Source of the DNA: Chloroflexota bacterium
GTDB lineage: Bacteria > Chloroflexota > Anaerolineae > JAAYZQ01
Assembly (NCBI GenBank): GCA_018606645.1
Contig: JAGVRI010000007.1
Coordinates: 1 to 64,000, forward strand
DNA length: 64,000 nucleotides
Reading direction: 5' to 3'
The notes beneath the pieces were generated by a model, which was not told the DNA's origin, made no database searches, and was given only the letters and a program-made list of their open reading frames with translations. The stretch's first letter is position 1. Each line of letters begins with the position of its first letter. Both the position numbers and the translations under genes were made by a program. Below are positions 52,461-60,921 of the stretch, in pieces.

Positions 52461-53753
52461 ATGACATTCGTCGGCCAGCGATCCAAAAAAGAGTCTATCA
52501 CCTGGTTCAGTCAGCACGTATCATCGGGCAAGGCGGCCTTTTTTGCCCAGTACGGACTCGATTTTGTGCCGGGCTATCGAGAAGGTGTCTTTCTGTGGGA
52601 TGTCGAAAGCGGCAAGCGGCTGATCAATTGTCACTGCAACGGGGGTGTGTTTAACCTCGGGCACCGACATCCGGTCGTCGTGGACGCTCTGAAACAGGCT
52701 CTCGACGAACTCGATATCGGCAATCATCATCTTCTCTCAGAGCATCGCGCCGCCCTGGGCAGGCGTCTGGCCGAACTGGCCCCTGGCGATCTGCCGTACT
52801 CGGTCTTTGCGGTGGGTGGGGGCGAAGCCATTGACCTGGCTCTCAAGCTGGCCCGCGCCCATACGCGGCGACCAGGCATCATTTCCGTCCGCGGAGGCTA
52901 CCATGGCCACACCGGCCTGGCTCTGGCGGCGGGTGATCCTCAGTACCGCGAGCCCTTCGGTCCCCTGGCCCCCGGCTTTCAGCAGGTACCATTTGGGGAC
53001 GTGGAGGCCGTCGCTGCCCAGATGAACGAAGACACCGCCGCCGTCCTGGTCGAGACGGTGCCGGCCACCCTGGGCATGCCCATCGCGCCATCAGACTACT
53101 ATGCCGAACTGCGGTCCCTCTGCGACCGCCACGGGGCGCTGTTGATCCTGGACGAGGTGCAGAGCGGCCTGGGCCGCACTGGACGGATGTGGGCCATCGA
53201 ACACTGGGCCGACCCCCGCCGGGGAGGCCGATGCGTGGAACCCGATATCCTGGTGATCGGCAAAGGGCTCAGCGGCGGCATCTATCCCATCGCCGCCACC
53301 TGCTACCGCCAGGAGTTGAACCCATTTCTGCACGAACATCCCTTTATCCATATCTCTACCTTTGGCGGCGCCGAACTGGGATGCGTCGTCGCCCTCACCG
53401 TTCTGGAGTTGACCGCCACGCCCGGCTTCCTGCCCCGGGTCCGCGAGTTGGCGGAACGCCTGGCTACCGGCCTGGCCCATCTCCAGGAACGCTACCCCGA
53501 TACCCTGATCGAAGTCCGACAACTGGGATTGATGATCGGCCTCGTTTTCCCGGACGAAAGCTGTGGCCCGCTCATGACCAAGCTGATGTATGAGGAAGGA
53601 GTGCTGGCCATCTACGCCAACCACGACCCCCGAGTCCTGCAATTCCTTCCACCGCTCATCATGAGCGATCTGGAGGCGGAAGAGTCGCTGGGAGCTCTGG
53701 ATCGGGCTCTGGCCCTGCTCAGCCGAATCAGGGGTTGGGCCATCATCCACTGA
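52461..53753 (+). CDS. Class III PLP-dependent aminotransferase
   Basis: This 430-residue protein of the acetylornithine/ornithine/putrescine aminotransferase family shows VFNLGHRHPVVVDALKQALD, the substrate block VGGGEAIDLALKLARAHTRR, GGYHGHTGLALAAGDPQYRE, LLILDEVQSGLGRTGRMWAI (the D-E-V-Q cofactor strand) and ILVIGKGLSGGIYPIAATCY, where the Lys in GKGLSGG is the Schiff-base residue. The C-terminal small domain follows. The acceptor and donor are not assignable. Reading from the 49850 gene, spacing to each neighbour is below 40 nt, suggesting one transcript. Confidence 0.9.
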   Translation: MTFVGQRSKKESITWFSQHVSSGKAAFFAQYGLDFVPGYREGVFLWDVESGKRLINCHCNGGVFNLGHRHPVVVDALKQALDELDIGNHHLLSEHRAALGRRLAELAPGDLPYSVFAVGGGEAIDLALKLARAHTRRPGIISVRGGYHGHTGLALAAGDPQYREPFGPLAPGFQQVPFGDVEAVAAQMNEDTAAVLVETVPATLGMPIAPSDYYAELRSLCDRHGALLILDEVQSGLGRTGRMWAIEHWADPRRGGRCVEPDILVIGKGLSGGIYPIAATCYRQELNPFLHEHPFIHISTFGGAELGCVVALTVLELTATPGFLPRVRELAERLATGLAHLQERYPDTLIEVRQLGLMIGLVFPDESCGPLMTKLMYEEGVLAIYANHDPRVLQFLPPLIMSDLEAEESLGALDRALALLSRIRGWAIIH

Positions 53754-53867
53754 TCATTCTCCGAAAGAGAGGCAGAGGACTCAACAAGAAATCATAGGCC
53801 TGGAGCAAGACAAGCTGGGAAGGAGGAGGTTGCCTCCCTGGTCTCCGAAGTTTGGCCGCGGCTGAAC

Positions 53868-55046
53868 GTGCTCTGTTCCTCAGGGTCGAGCAGCGGGACC
53901 GACGTCCGAGCCCTGGTGCAGGAGATCGATCCGGCGGACCTGGCCGCCTGGCTCCGAGAACAGGTAGCTAACCCGGCAGCGGAACGGTACCTCCTGGAGC
54001 TCTTTTTCGGCAAGCGAGGCGTGGTCGCCGGCGGCCGGAAGGAGTACCAACGCTTCTGTCGGGAACTGACCTTGCGCCTGCACCCTCATCTGGAGCGCAA
54101 GATCCTGGGGTGGGGCGAGATCAGCACCGTCGCCGAACTGGTCGGCAGCCCGTTTACCTCCTGGCGTCACCCCGAAACCGGCGCGCCCATGTCGGTCGTC
54201 TACAAAAAGATGCCCCCTTTCCTCAACCGGGCCGACGCCGAGGCTTTTGTCCACTGGTACCGGGAATACAACACCATCTTGCGCGACCGAGTCGGCATTG
54301 ACGTGCCCGCTTTTACCGCCCGCATCGTCGAAATGCCATCCGGTCAGGTGTGTATCTTTGTCATTCAGGAACGGGTGGACCCGCAATCGGTCGGCCATGA
54401 ACTGCTGCGGACGATAGAACCTGGGGCGGCCGAACGCCTCTATGGCCTCATCCTCCGGGAGTATGAGAAGCTATTCCGCTTTAACCGGGCTCAGCGTGCC
54501 AGCGGGTTCCAGGTCGGTCTGGATGGCCAGATCCCGAACTGGTCGGTGGTGGGCTACCAGGGCGATCCCAACGCCTTGACCGGCCACGAGAGGCTCCTCT
54601 ATCTGGACACCAATGTGCCCATGATCCGCATCGGAGGGCAGGATGTCGTCAGCACCGATATGTACTTCCAGGCCCTTCCCGGAGGGGCGCGGTGGCTCAT
54701 CAAGCGCCTCAACCTGGACCAGGAAGTGATGAGCCGCTATTTTCAGATGCGGATGATCATGCTTGATTTCCTGGGCAACCTGATGGTCCGTCACCGAGCA
54801 GACCTGGTGCCCCACTTGCTGAAGATGAGCAATGACGCCCTGGCCGGACCGTTTGCCGAAGGCGGGTTTGCTCCGTTCACTCTGGAGGAGGTGCACAAGT
54901 ATTACCGGTCTGACGTGGCGACCTGGCGTCTATGGCGTTCCCTCAAGTTGCTGGGAGCCATCTCGGACGGTGTGAGTACGGGAAACTGGCGCGTCTTGAG
55001 GCGAGTGGCAGAGTTCTACCGGATCTGGACCGAACCGATCTTCTGA
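53868..55046 (+). CDS. Unrecognised protein, possibly kinase-like
   Basis: The frame from a GTG at 53868 gives 392 residues, but the open frame extends to 53754 without any ATG, GTG or TTG. An AGGAGGAGG at 53821-53829 stands 8 nt before a CTG at 53838, which would add ten residues (LVSEVWPRLN). Visible features: PFTSWRHPETGAPMSVVYKK (a nucleotide-binding-like strand with Lys), VHWYREYNTILRDRVGID, and LLYLDTNVPMIRIGGQD, which has the D-x-N of kinase-like catalytic loops. A YRIWTEPIF end follows. There is no signal peptide. The family (a DUF) is not known to me. It is followed by yhhN at 13 nt. Confidence 0.6.
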   Translation: MLCSSGSSSGTDVRALVQEIDPADLAAWLREQVANPAAERYLLELFFGKRGVVAGGRKEYQRFCRELTLRLHPHLERKILGWGEISTVAELVGSPFTSWRHPETGAPMSVVYKKMPPFLNRADAEAFVHWYREYNTILRDRVGIDVPAFTARIVEMPSGQVCIFVIQERVDPQSVGHELLRTIEPGAAERLYGLILREYEKLFRFNRAQRASGFQVGLDGQIPNWSVVGYQGDPNALTGHERLLYLDTNVPMIRIGGQDVVSTDMYFQALPGGARWLIKRLNLDQEVMSRYFQMRMIMLDFLGNLMVRHRADLVPHLLKMSNDALAGPFAEGGFAPFTLEEVHKYYRSDVATWRLWRSLKLLGAISDGVSTGNWRVLRRVAEFYRIWTEPIF

Positions 55047-55059
55047 AAGGGTTAGACCG

Positions 55060-55719
55060 ATGATTCCTTTGATTCCTATCCCATTTCTGGTGGTAACCGT
55101 TTCTTTGCTGGTGCGAGCCCGATTCCGAGATGATCGGAAGCAGGAATACCTGTTCAAACCGCTCTCGACCCTGGGGGTGATTGCGGTAGCCCTTCTATCG
55201 TTCCTGGTGCCGGGGAGCCAGACGGCCTTTACTCTGGGGATCGCGCTTGGGCTTGTCCTGTCGCTGGGCGGGGATGTGGCGCTCATGTTCCGGTCCAACC
55301 GGGCCTTTCGGATCGGGCTGGTCCTTTTTCTCCTGGCCCACATTGTCTACTCGGTGGTCTTTACAGTGCCCAACGGATTCCACCGGCAGGACCTGATCTC
55401 GGGAGCGGTGTTGCTGGCGCTGGCCGTTCCCATCTACCTCTACTTGCGGCCTGGCCTGGGCGGCCTGAAGGGACCGGTGATCCTCTATATCCTGGTGATC
55501 TGCTTCATGGTCAATCGGGCCGTCAGCGCTTTCTGGGGGGAGGCTTTTACGCAGACCCAGGCGTGGCTGATGAGTACAGGCGCGCTTCTGTTCTGGCTGT
55601 CGGACCTGATGCTGGCCATCAACCGTTTTCGTCATCCGTTTCGAGCCGAGAGCCTGAGTCTATTCCTCTACTACGGCGGCCAACTCCTCATTGCCCTGAG
55701 CCCATCTTTCTTCCCGTAA
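55060..55719 (+). CDS. YhhN/TMEM86 family membrane protein
   Basis: This 219-residue protein has about 7-8 hydrophobic segments. Family marks: EYLFKPLSTLGVIAVALLSF (Lys-Pro-Leu-Ser-T), SLGGDVALMFRSNRAFRIGL and LFLLAHIVYSVVF (LxxGD and His), GALLFWLSDLMLAINRFRHP (SD.ll...rf), and the terminal YYGGQLLIALS. Mammalian TMEM86 proteins are lysoplasmalogenases, cleaving vinyl-ether lysolipids; the bacterial role is less certain. It is the last gene of the 49850 cluster. Confidence 0.9.
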   Translation: MIPLIPIPFLVVTVSLLVRARFRDDRKQEYLFKPLSTLGVIAVALLSFLVPGSQTAFTLGIALGLVLSLGGDVALMFRSNRAFRIGLVLFLLAHIVYSVVFTVPNGFHRQDLISGAVLLALAVPIYLYLRPGLGGLKGPVILYILVICFMVNRAVSAFWGEAFTQTQAWLMSTGALLFWLSDLMLAINRFRHPFRAESLSLFLYYGGQLLIALSPSFFP

Positions 55720-55849
55720 GGGGCTCCCCTGCCCGGTGGGGCATGCCGAATCAAGAAAATATGGAGGGGTGGCGGCTGAGGCTGCGACTCCCGGAGCAGG
55801 GAAGTAGCGCCTTGCGGCGGTCCTCCGGCCAAGCCTCGGTTCTCAGAAA

Positions 55850-55882
55850 ACCCTCCCGCAGGTTGGGAACCTACGGGAGGGT
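55850..55882 (+). terminator. Stem-loop after the aminotransferase/YhhN cluster
   Basis: ACCCTCCCG (55850-55858) and AGGTT pair with AACCT and CGGGAGGGT (ending 55882), a 14-bp stem with one mismatch and a GGG loop. It lies 130 nt past the YhhN stop. No T-run follows directly, so termination is likely but unproven. Confidence 0.55.
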
Positions 55883-56082
55883 GGGACTGGCAGACGTCGT
55901 GGCCTGTCGAGTGTCAGCGCCGCGAGCGGCTTGGCATTTCTACGACCCCGTACCCCCGCCCTCCGCCTGTGATATGTTGGCACATTGAACCGGACATGGA
56001 CCGCCCGGTCATTTGCACCTTGAATCATGAGCCAGGCCAGGCGCTCTCGGCTCAGTCAGCCAGGCCCGGCGGGCTGTTTCCC

Positions 56083-56132
56083 AGCCCCGAACGGGGCTTT
56101 GCTGGCTGAGCCCGCCGCTTCGAGCGGCGGGC
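56083..56132. repeat. Two GC-rich hairpins in the gap before the CRISPR array
   Basis: AGCCCCG/CGGGGCT (56083-56098, AA loop, followed by a short T-run) and GCCCGCCGC/GCGGCGGGC (56110-56132, TTCGA loop) stand side by side. The gap 55720-56346 contains no gene I can support. The hairpins could isolate the array from rightward transcription. Confidence 0.5.
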
Positions 56133-57402
56133 GACCATATTCACACATGTCTGGCTACTGCCGGTAGGGACGTGGCGGGCGATCTCTTCTGGTTTCCCGC
56201 CGGCCGGCAGGTAACAGTCGAAGCAGAGTAAAGTGCGGTTACCCCTCCTCGATAGGTTTCCACTTGCGGAGAGGGGCGATCTCTTTTAATCGTCTCTCCA
56301 ATTCTGTCAGACGGTCTGCCGGACAACGAAATACCGGCCCCAGTTTGTTTCAATGCCGCGAACGGCTCGTAGGGGCGGGTCATGTACCCGCCCGTTTCCA
56401 TGCCGCGCACGGCTTAAGTTGGATTTCTACCAGTCAGTGGACGGGATGTACCGGGCGGTCGACCGGTACGACTGGCATCGTTTCAATGCCGCGAACGGCT
56501 TAAGTGGGATTTCTCCGGACCTGGCTTTGGGCGCCGGCCTGCGCTTCACCGGCCTGATGGGCATCCCCGTTTCAATGCCGCGAACGGCTTAAGTGGGATT
56601 TCTACCTCATCCGGGTTTTTGGGCATTATCGACTGACCCCACCGGTCGTTTCAATGCCGCGAACGGCTTAAGTGGGATTTCTACCCGCGTGAAGTTCGAG
56701 AAGTGGGCTGCGACGGTGCGGGTGGCCTAGTTTCAATGCCGCGAACGGCTTAAGTGGGATTTCTACATGCCGGGTCCCTTGCCGTTCTTCTGGCGAGTCT
56801 TCTGCCACAGTTGGTTTCAATGCCGCGAACGGCTTAAGTGGGATTTCTACCAACCCTCCAGTAGAACCTGCGCCGCCAGGCGCCAGTAGTCGTGTTTCAA
56901 TGCCGCGAACGGCTTAAGTGGGATTTCTACCAGTTAATTAGCGCAATGTCTATCCTGTATGCTGTATATGCCAAGTTTCAATGCCGCGAACGGCTTAAGT
57001 GGGATTTCTACCCGTCCTCGCCGCAGATTCGGCACCGCCCATCCAGTTCCAGTTTCAATGCCGCGAACGGCTTAAGTGGGATTTCTACCCGGCGCCCAGC
57101 CGGAGCGCATCTTGCTCTATGACAACGAGTTTCAATGCCGCGAACGGCTTAAGTGGGATTTCTACGCGGCAAAAGCAGCATAGCCCAGCCAGCCCTCCAG
57201 GTCTTGTTTCAATGCCGCGAACGGCTTAAGTGGGATTTCTACGCGCCGTTGCCGCTTTCGTTCCCGGTCCCGTTCGATAGTTTCAATGCCGCGAACGGCT
57301 TAAGTGGGATTTCTACCATCTTCTTGGCGACCCGGCTGAAGGCCGCCGCCTGCGGAGTCCGGTCGTGTTTCAATGCCGCGAACGGCTTAAGTGGGATTTC
57401 TA

Positions 57403-57462
57403 CTAGTTGCCGGCTGAGTCATAGCTCAGCACCTGTAGGTATACTTCGTTTTCTGTCATCAT
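57403..57462 (-). CDS. Truncated small ORF in the array insert (19 codons)
   Basis: A GGAGG site 4 nt upstream precedes an ATG at 57462; the frame reads MMTENEVYLQVLSYDSAGN and stops with a TAG that uses the last base of CRISPR repeat 13 (57403). The natural gene was probably longer and was cut where it meets the repeat. It follows the acidic ORF on the same strand, 13 nt after its stop, as in a phage-type operon. Confidence 0.5.
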   Translation of the reverse strand: MMTENEVYLQVLSYDSAGN

Positions 57463-57475
57463 TTTGCCTCCGTTG

Positions 57476-57742
57476 TTAGTAGGGCGGTCCGCTGGCGTCA
57501 TCCAGGATTCCGCCAATGCAGTGGTAAAGCCACATGTAGGCGCTGAGGATGGCCTCGTAGTTTCTGCGGAGCTCCTCAAGGTCTGGACTGGGAGGCGGCG
57601 GCTCCTCATCAGGCCCGTAGAGGAGCCATGAGTCCTCCTCATCCTCGTCCCAGTCGTCCTCGATCTCGACGAAGCCGTAGTCGTCCTCGTCGAGGTCGTC
57701 TTCCCAGCTAGTGTCCCAAATGAACTTGTCGTAGTCAGTCAT
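57476..57742 (-). CDS. Highly acidic 88-residue protein embedded in the CRISPR array
   Basis: The ATG at 57742 follows a GGAGG site with 5-nt spacing. The protein starts MTDYDKFIWDTSWEDDLDED and has a run of Asp/Glu through about residue 45, a Pro-rich hinge (EEPPPPSPD) and a helical end (LRRNYEAILSAYMWLYHCIG). The strong net negative charge resembles DNA-mimic proteins of phages. I do not recognise a family. The gene lies entirely within the 393-bp stretch between repeats 13 and 14 and is oriented like the pre-crRNA, so array transcription would also transcribe it in sense. An anti-CRISPR or immunity-related role is speculation; a captured phage fragment is the conservative reading. Confidence 0.6.
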   Translation of the reverse strand: MTDYDKFIWDTSWEDDLDEDDYGFVEIEDDWDEDEEDSWLLYGPDEEPPPPSPDLEELRRNYEAILSAYMWLYHCIGGILDDASGPPY

Positions 57743-59047
57743 GTCTGCCTCCAAAGCTGACAGTTCTCAGGTTGACTCCGCCAACCGGCACAACCAGTTT
57801 CAATGCCGCGAACGGCTTAAGTGGGATTTCTACCCGACGGAAAGGAGGACAAATGACCAAATTTGACTTGTTCCGTTTCAATGCCGCGAACGGCTTAAGT
57901 GGGATTTCTACCGGCACACCAGGGGCATTGAGCTGTTGGTGATGTTTGCCCTCAGCGTTTCAATGCCGCGAACGGCTTAAGTGGGATTTCTACGATTTCT
58001 TCGGCAGCCTGTTCCAGGGCATGGAGGGCGGAGAGCAACGTTTCAATGCCGCGAACGGCTTAAGTGGGATTTCTACTCGGCCTTGACCTGGCTGGCCTTG
58101 GTCCGGCCAGACTGGAGCTGGTTTCAATGCCGCGAACGGCTTAAGTGGGATTTCTACCGGGCTATGAACGAGGGCCGCCGCAAGGCTAGCCAGGCCCAGC
58201 GTTTCAATGCCGCGAACGGCTTAAGTGGGATTTCTACAGGCATACCGGCTCATGTATGCCAGCCTGGTCCGATATTTGTTTCAATGCCGCGAACGGCTTA
58301 AGTGGGATTTCTACATGGAGGGTGCTATGTGTATGACAAATGCTAATTTCAAGTTTCAATGCCGCGAACGGCTTAAGTGGGATTTCTACCAGGCTGGGCG
58401 GCTCGCATTGAGGCGGACATGCCAGGAGAGTTTCAATGCCGCGAACGGCTTAAGTGGGATTTCTACTCCCAGCATCTTCAACGCCTTGTTGACCTCTTCA
58501 AGGCTTAGCTCTGGGTTTCAATGCCGCGAACGGCTTAAGTGGGATTTCTACCCGACTGGCGATGTTGCCATATCCGGCGCGGCGCCACTTAGTTTCAATG
58601 CCGCGAACGGCTTAAGTGGGATTTCTACTCGATGCGCTGGTGCTCGTGCCGGCGGAGCATATCCTGTACGTGTTTCAATGCCGCGAACGGCTTAAGTGGG
58701 ATTTCTACCCGTCCACAGCGGACACAGCGCCAGCCAGCCCGTGATTTGGTTTCAATGCCGCGAACGGCTTAAGTGGGATTTCTACCAGCTCCAGGGTGGC
58801 CAGTTCGCTGAGGGTCTCCTTGCCCTTGTTTCAATGCCGCGAACGGCTTAAGTGGGATTTCTACGCTCCGCGTCGGGCATGATCCAGAATCTCCTGCCAG
58901 GTAGGTTTTTTGTTTCAATGCCGCGAACGGCTTAAGTGGGATTTCTACCCCGTCCTTTCTTGACCTTATACGAAAGAAACAACCAGTCCCTGACCCATTT
59001 TCTGGCGTTTTCTCCCACTTTCACCTCGCTTGACTTGACATTGTTGG

Positions 59048-59096
59048 TTATCCGAGCGAGCCGAAATGCCTTCCAAACCGCCTCTCGCTCGGATAA
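59048..59096. repeat. Leader stem-loop, copy 1
   Basis: TTATCCGAGCGAG at 59048-59060 is the exact reverse complement of CTCGCTCGGATAA at 59084-59096, with a 23-nt loop containing ATGCCTTCC. A diverged second copy is at 59290-59334. Confidence 0.7.
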
Positions 59097-59289
59097 TGCG
59101 ATTTGTCAAGCACTTTTCCGGCCTTTTTCGGCCCCTTTGGGCCCTTTTCCCGGACCCAAGACCGCCCGAACGCCTCCAGGAGCGCCATATCCAGCCCCAT
59201 CGGCCCTCCCATCCGGCCCTATTGTGCCCCTGTCAGGCCCGGTGGCAGGCTCCGAAGCCTCTTTTTCCGCCGATGGAGGGCCATTTTTG

Positions 59290-59334
59290 CCGAGCGAGAA
59301 GGCATTCAGAGCCCTTCCCGCGTCGCTCGGATAA
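59290..59334. repeat. Leader stem-loop, copy 2
   Basis: CCGAGCGAG at 59290-59298 and TCGCTCGGATAA at 59323-59334 repeat the arms of the 59048-59096 structure about 240 bp further into the leader. The loop again includes AAGGCATT, which matches the reverse complement of the loop in copy 1. Confidence 0.6.
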
Positions 59335-59565
59335 CTGGATTGGTAAAGTGCAGGCTGATTTCTGGTCTAAATTTTACCCTATCTTTGCTCTTTTGTCAAA
59401 TCGGCATGTTGATCACAAAGCGGCTGCCGGGTCGGGCCTGGGGCGAGGCGTTGCCAGGAACAGCCCAGATAGGCAGACAGTTCTGATCAATTTGTGGCGA
59501 TTCCAGCAGCAGGTGGTCACCGGGGATGCCCGGCCTCCACGATGTCAATAGAGAACACAACCGCC

Positions 59566-59850
59566 CTACACCACAATCGTCTCTACCTCGTGAGCTATCT
59601 CCCGCCCCAGCGTGCTTTCGATCCGTTTCACGCATGCCCCACACAGATAGTAGTAACGGACATGGTCCAGCCGGGGCTTGATGATCCGCTTTACCTGCTT
59701 TTTCAGCCGCACCAGCTCCTGATCGTCCACCAGACACTCGAACACGCTGTACTGCACCGGCGTGCCATAGTTGAGTAACGCCTTGTGCAGCTTGTTCCGC
59801 CGCTGGTCGTCCGGCAGGTCATAGGTTACCACCACAAACTGTCGGGCCAC
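59566..59850 (-). CDS. cas2: CRISPR-associated endoribonuclease Cas2
   Basis: From the GTG at 59850, preceded by AGGAGG, the protein has 94 residues: VARQFVVVTYDLPDDQRRNK (the conserved Asp of the first strand), LLNYGTPVQYSVFECLVDDQ and a C-terminal CGACVKRIESTLGREIAHEV. The longer form from the ATG at 59874, overlapping the cas1 stop as TAATG, adds eight residues and is also possible. The ferredoxin-like dimer works with Cas1 in spacer integration. Confidence 0.93.
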   Translation of the reverse strand: MARQFVVVTYDLPDDQRRNKLHKALLNYGTPVQYSVFECLVDDQELVRLKKQVKRIIKPRLDHVRYYYLCGACVKRIESTLGREIAHEVETIVV

Positions 59851-59873
59851 GTCACCTCCTATGGTCACGGGCA

Positions 59874-60869
59874 TTATTTGGTCAAAAAGGGCTGGTACTC
59901 CTCTCGTTCGCCTTCGATCACCTGTCGGAGCCAGCGGGCCTGCTCCTCAAAGCAGCGTTGGTAGGTCATCGAGCGCCTGAAATAGGGATGGATCACCGTG
60001 GTGTTTAGCCGGGCGCTGTACTGCTGAAAGAAGGTGCGCAGCGCCTCTCGCTTCAGATAGACGCCACCCTCCGGCCCCGGTTCAAAGTCAGCCGCCGTCA
60101 GCATCCGACGGTTGATGATATTCAGCACCACGGCATCCACGATCAGTGGCCGGAACTCTTCCATCAGGTCGAGGGCCAGGGCCGGGCGGCCGTACTTGTC
60201 GGCGTGGAAAAAGCCGTCGTAGGGGTCCAGGCCCACTACCTCGCAGGCGGTGATCAGGTTGTCGGTCAGCAGGGTGTAGCCCAGGCTCAACAGCGCATTG
60301 ACCGGGTCGCGGGGCGGGCGGCGGGTGCGCTTGTCGAACCCCAGCCCGGGCTTGAGCGTCCGCCGCCACACGGCAAAGTAGTGGCGCGTCCCCTCGCCCT
60401 CGATGCCGCGCAGGGCGTTCAGATCGGGTGCGGTCGCTGCCTGGCGCACGGCAGTGTCGATCCGCTCGATCCGCTCGCGCGGGACCTCGGGCCGGGTCCG
60501 CGCCCAGCGGCGGGCCAGCGCCCGGTAGTTGCGCAGCTTGCCGCCCACGATCTGTCGGCCGATGGCCAGACAAAAGGCCGGGTCGGTGGCCCGCTCGTAC
60601 TGCTTGTGCCGCAAGCGGAGATTCATGCCCGTTGGCGGTGACAGCCGGCCGCGGAGTTCGCCCGTCCGGCTGACCAGCGACATACCCACCCCTGCATCCA
60701 GCAGGGTTAGCAGCGCTGGCGTCGTTACCCCCACCTGGCCGACCAGCACCACGTGGTCCAGCCGCCCGGCCGGCACGGCGGTCAACACCTGGTTCTCTTT
60801 GGTCACCAGGAAGCGCCAGTACTCCTTCTCCAACCGCGCTCCCTGCTCGGTGATGTACAAAGTTGCCAT
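59874..60869 (-). CDS. cas1: CRISPR-associated integrase Cas1
   Basis: From the ATG at 60869 (GGAGG site) the protein has 331 residues. The N-terminal beta domain reads MATLYITEQGARLEKEYWRF. The helical catalytic domain has the Glu in GIEGEGTRHYFAVWRRTLKP and the His-Asp region DGFFHADKYGRPALALDLME with EEFRPLIVDAV. Catalytic Glu, His and Asp/Glu are therefore intact. It is a stand-alone Cas1 without RT or Cas4 fusion. Together with Cas2 it inserts new spacers at the leader (58948) end. Confidence 0.95.
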   Translation of the reverse strand: MATLYITEQGARLEKEYWRFLVTKENQVLTAVPAGRLDHVVLVGQVGVTTPALLTLLDAGVGMSLVSRTGELRGRLSPPTGMNLRLRHKQYERATDPAFCLAIGRQIVGGKLRNYRALARRWARTRPEVPRERIERIDTAVRQAATAPDLNALRGIEGEGTRHYFAVWRRTLKPGLGFDKRTRRPPRDPVNALLSLGYTLLTDNLITACEVVGLDPYDGFFHADKYGRPALALDLMEEFRPLIVDAVVLNIINRRMLTAADFEPGPEGGVYLKREALRTFFQQYSARLNTTVIHPYFRRSMTYQRCFEEQARWLRQVIEGEREEYQPFLTK

Positions 60870-60921
60870 GGATCGGCCTCCAGCGGTCAGGGACGAGGGG
60901 CCGCCGGTCAAACGTACCCCA

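Larger units (their letters stand above)
56347..58948 (-). CRISPR. Type III-A CRISPR array, 28 repeats of 37 bp, interrupted by a 393-bp insert
   Basis: Read on the minus strand, the 37-bp repeat begins GTAGAAATCCC, has AAGCCGTTCGCGG in the middle and ends ATTGAAAC. Repeats start at 56394 (3 mismatches), 56480 (1 mismatch), 56569, 56648, 56730, 56814, 56894, 56975, 57052, 57129, 57206, 57280, 57367, then 57797, 57875, 57957, 58040, 58121, 58201, 58278, 58353, 58430, 58515, 58592, 58672, 58749, 58828 and 58912. Spacers are 37-52 bp. A 21-nt partial repeat plus a hairpin (56373-56393) lie at the left edge. Degenerate repeats mark the left as the old, trailer end; the leader and cas genes are on the right. 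Between 57404 and 57796 there are 393 bp of non-repeat DNA with two small ORFs. Confidence 0.98.
58949..59565 (-). promoter_or_regulatory. CRISPR leader region
   Basis: This 617-bp stretch between the newest repeat (58912-58948) and cas2 holds no supported gene. Read on the minus strand, a TATAAG box at 58970-58965 lies 17 nt before the first repeat, with only a weak -35. It also contains a duplicated stem-loop (59048-59096 and 59290-59334). The position next to cas1/cas2 and the non-degenerate repeats makes this the leader side. Confidence 0.6.

Noticed and set aside
58225..58695. ORFs running through CRISPR repeats on the plus strand
   Set aside because: The repeat sequence happens to be open in some frames; the product is only repeat and spacer translation (WDFY-type blocks).
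58936..59334. Pro/Ser-rich frames in the CRISPR leader
   Set aside because: They start inside the last repeat and have low-complexity products; leader DNA is expected here.
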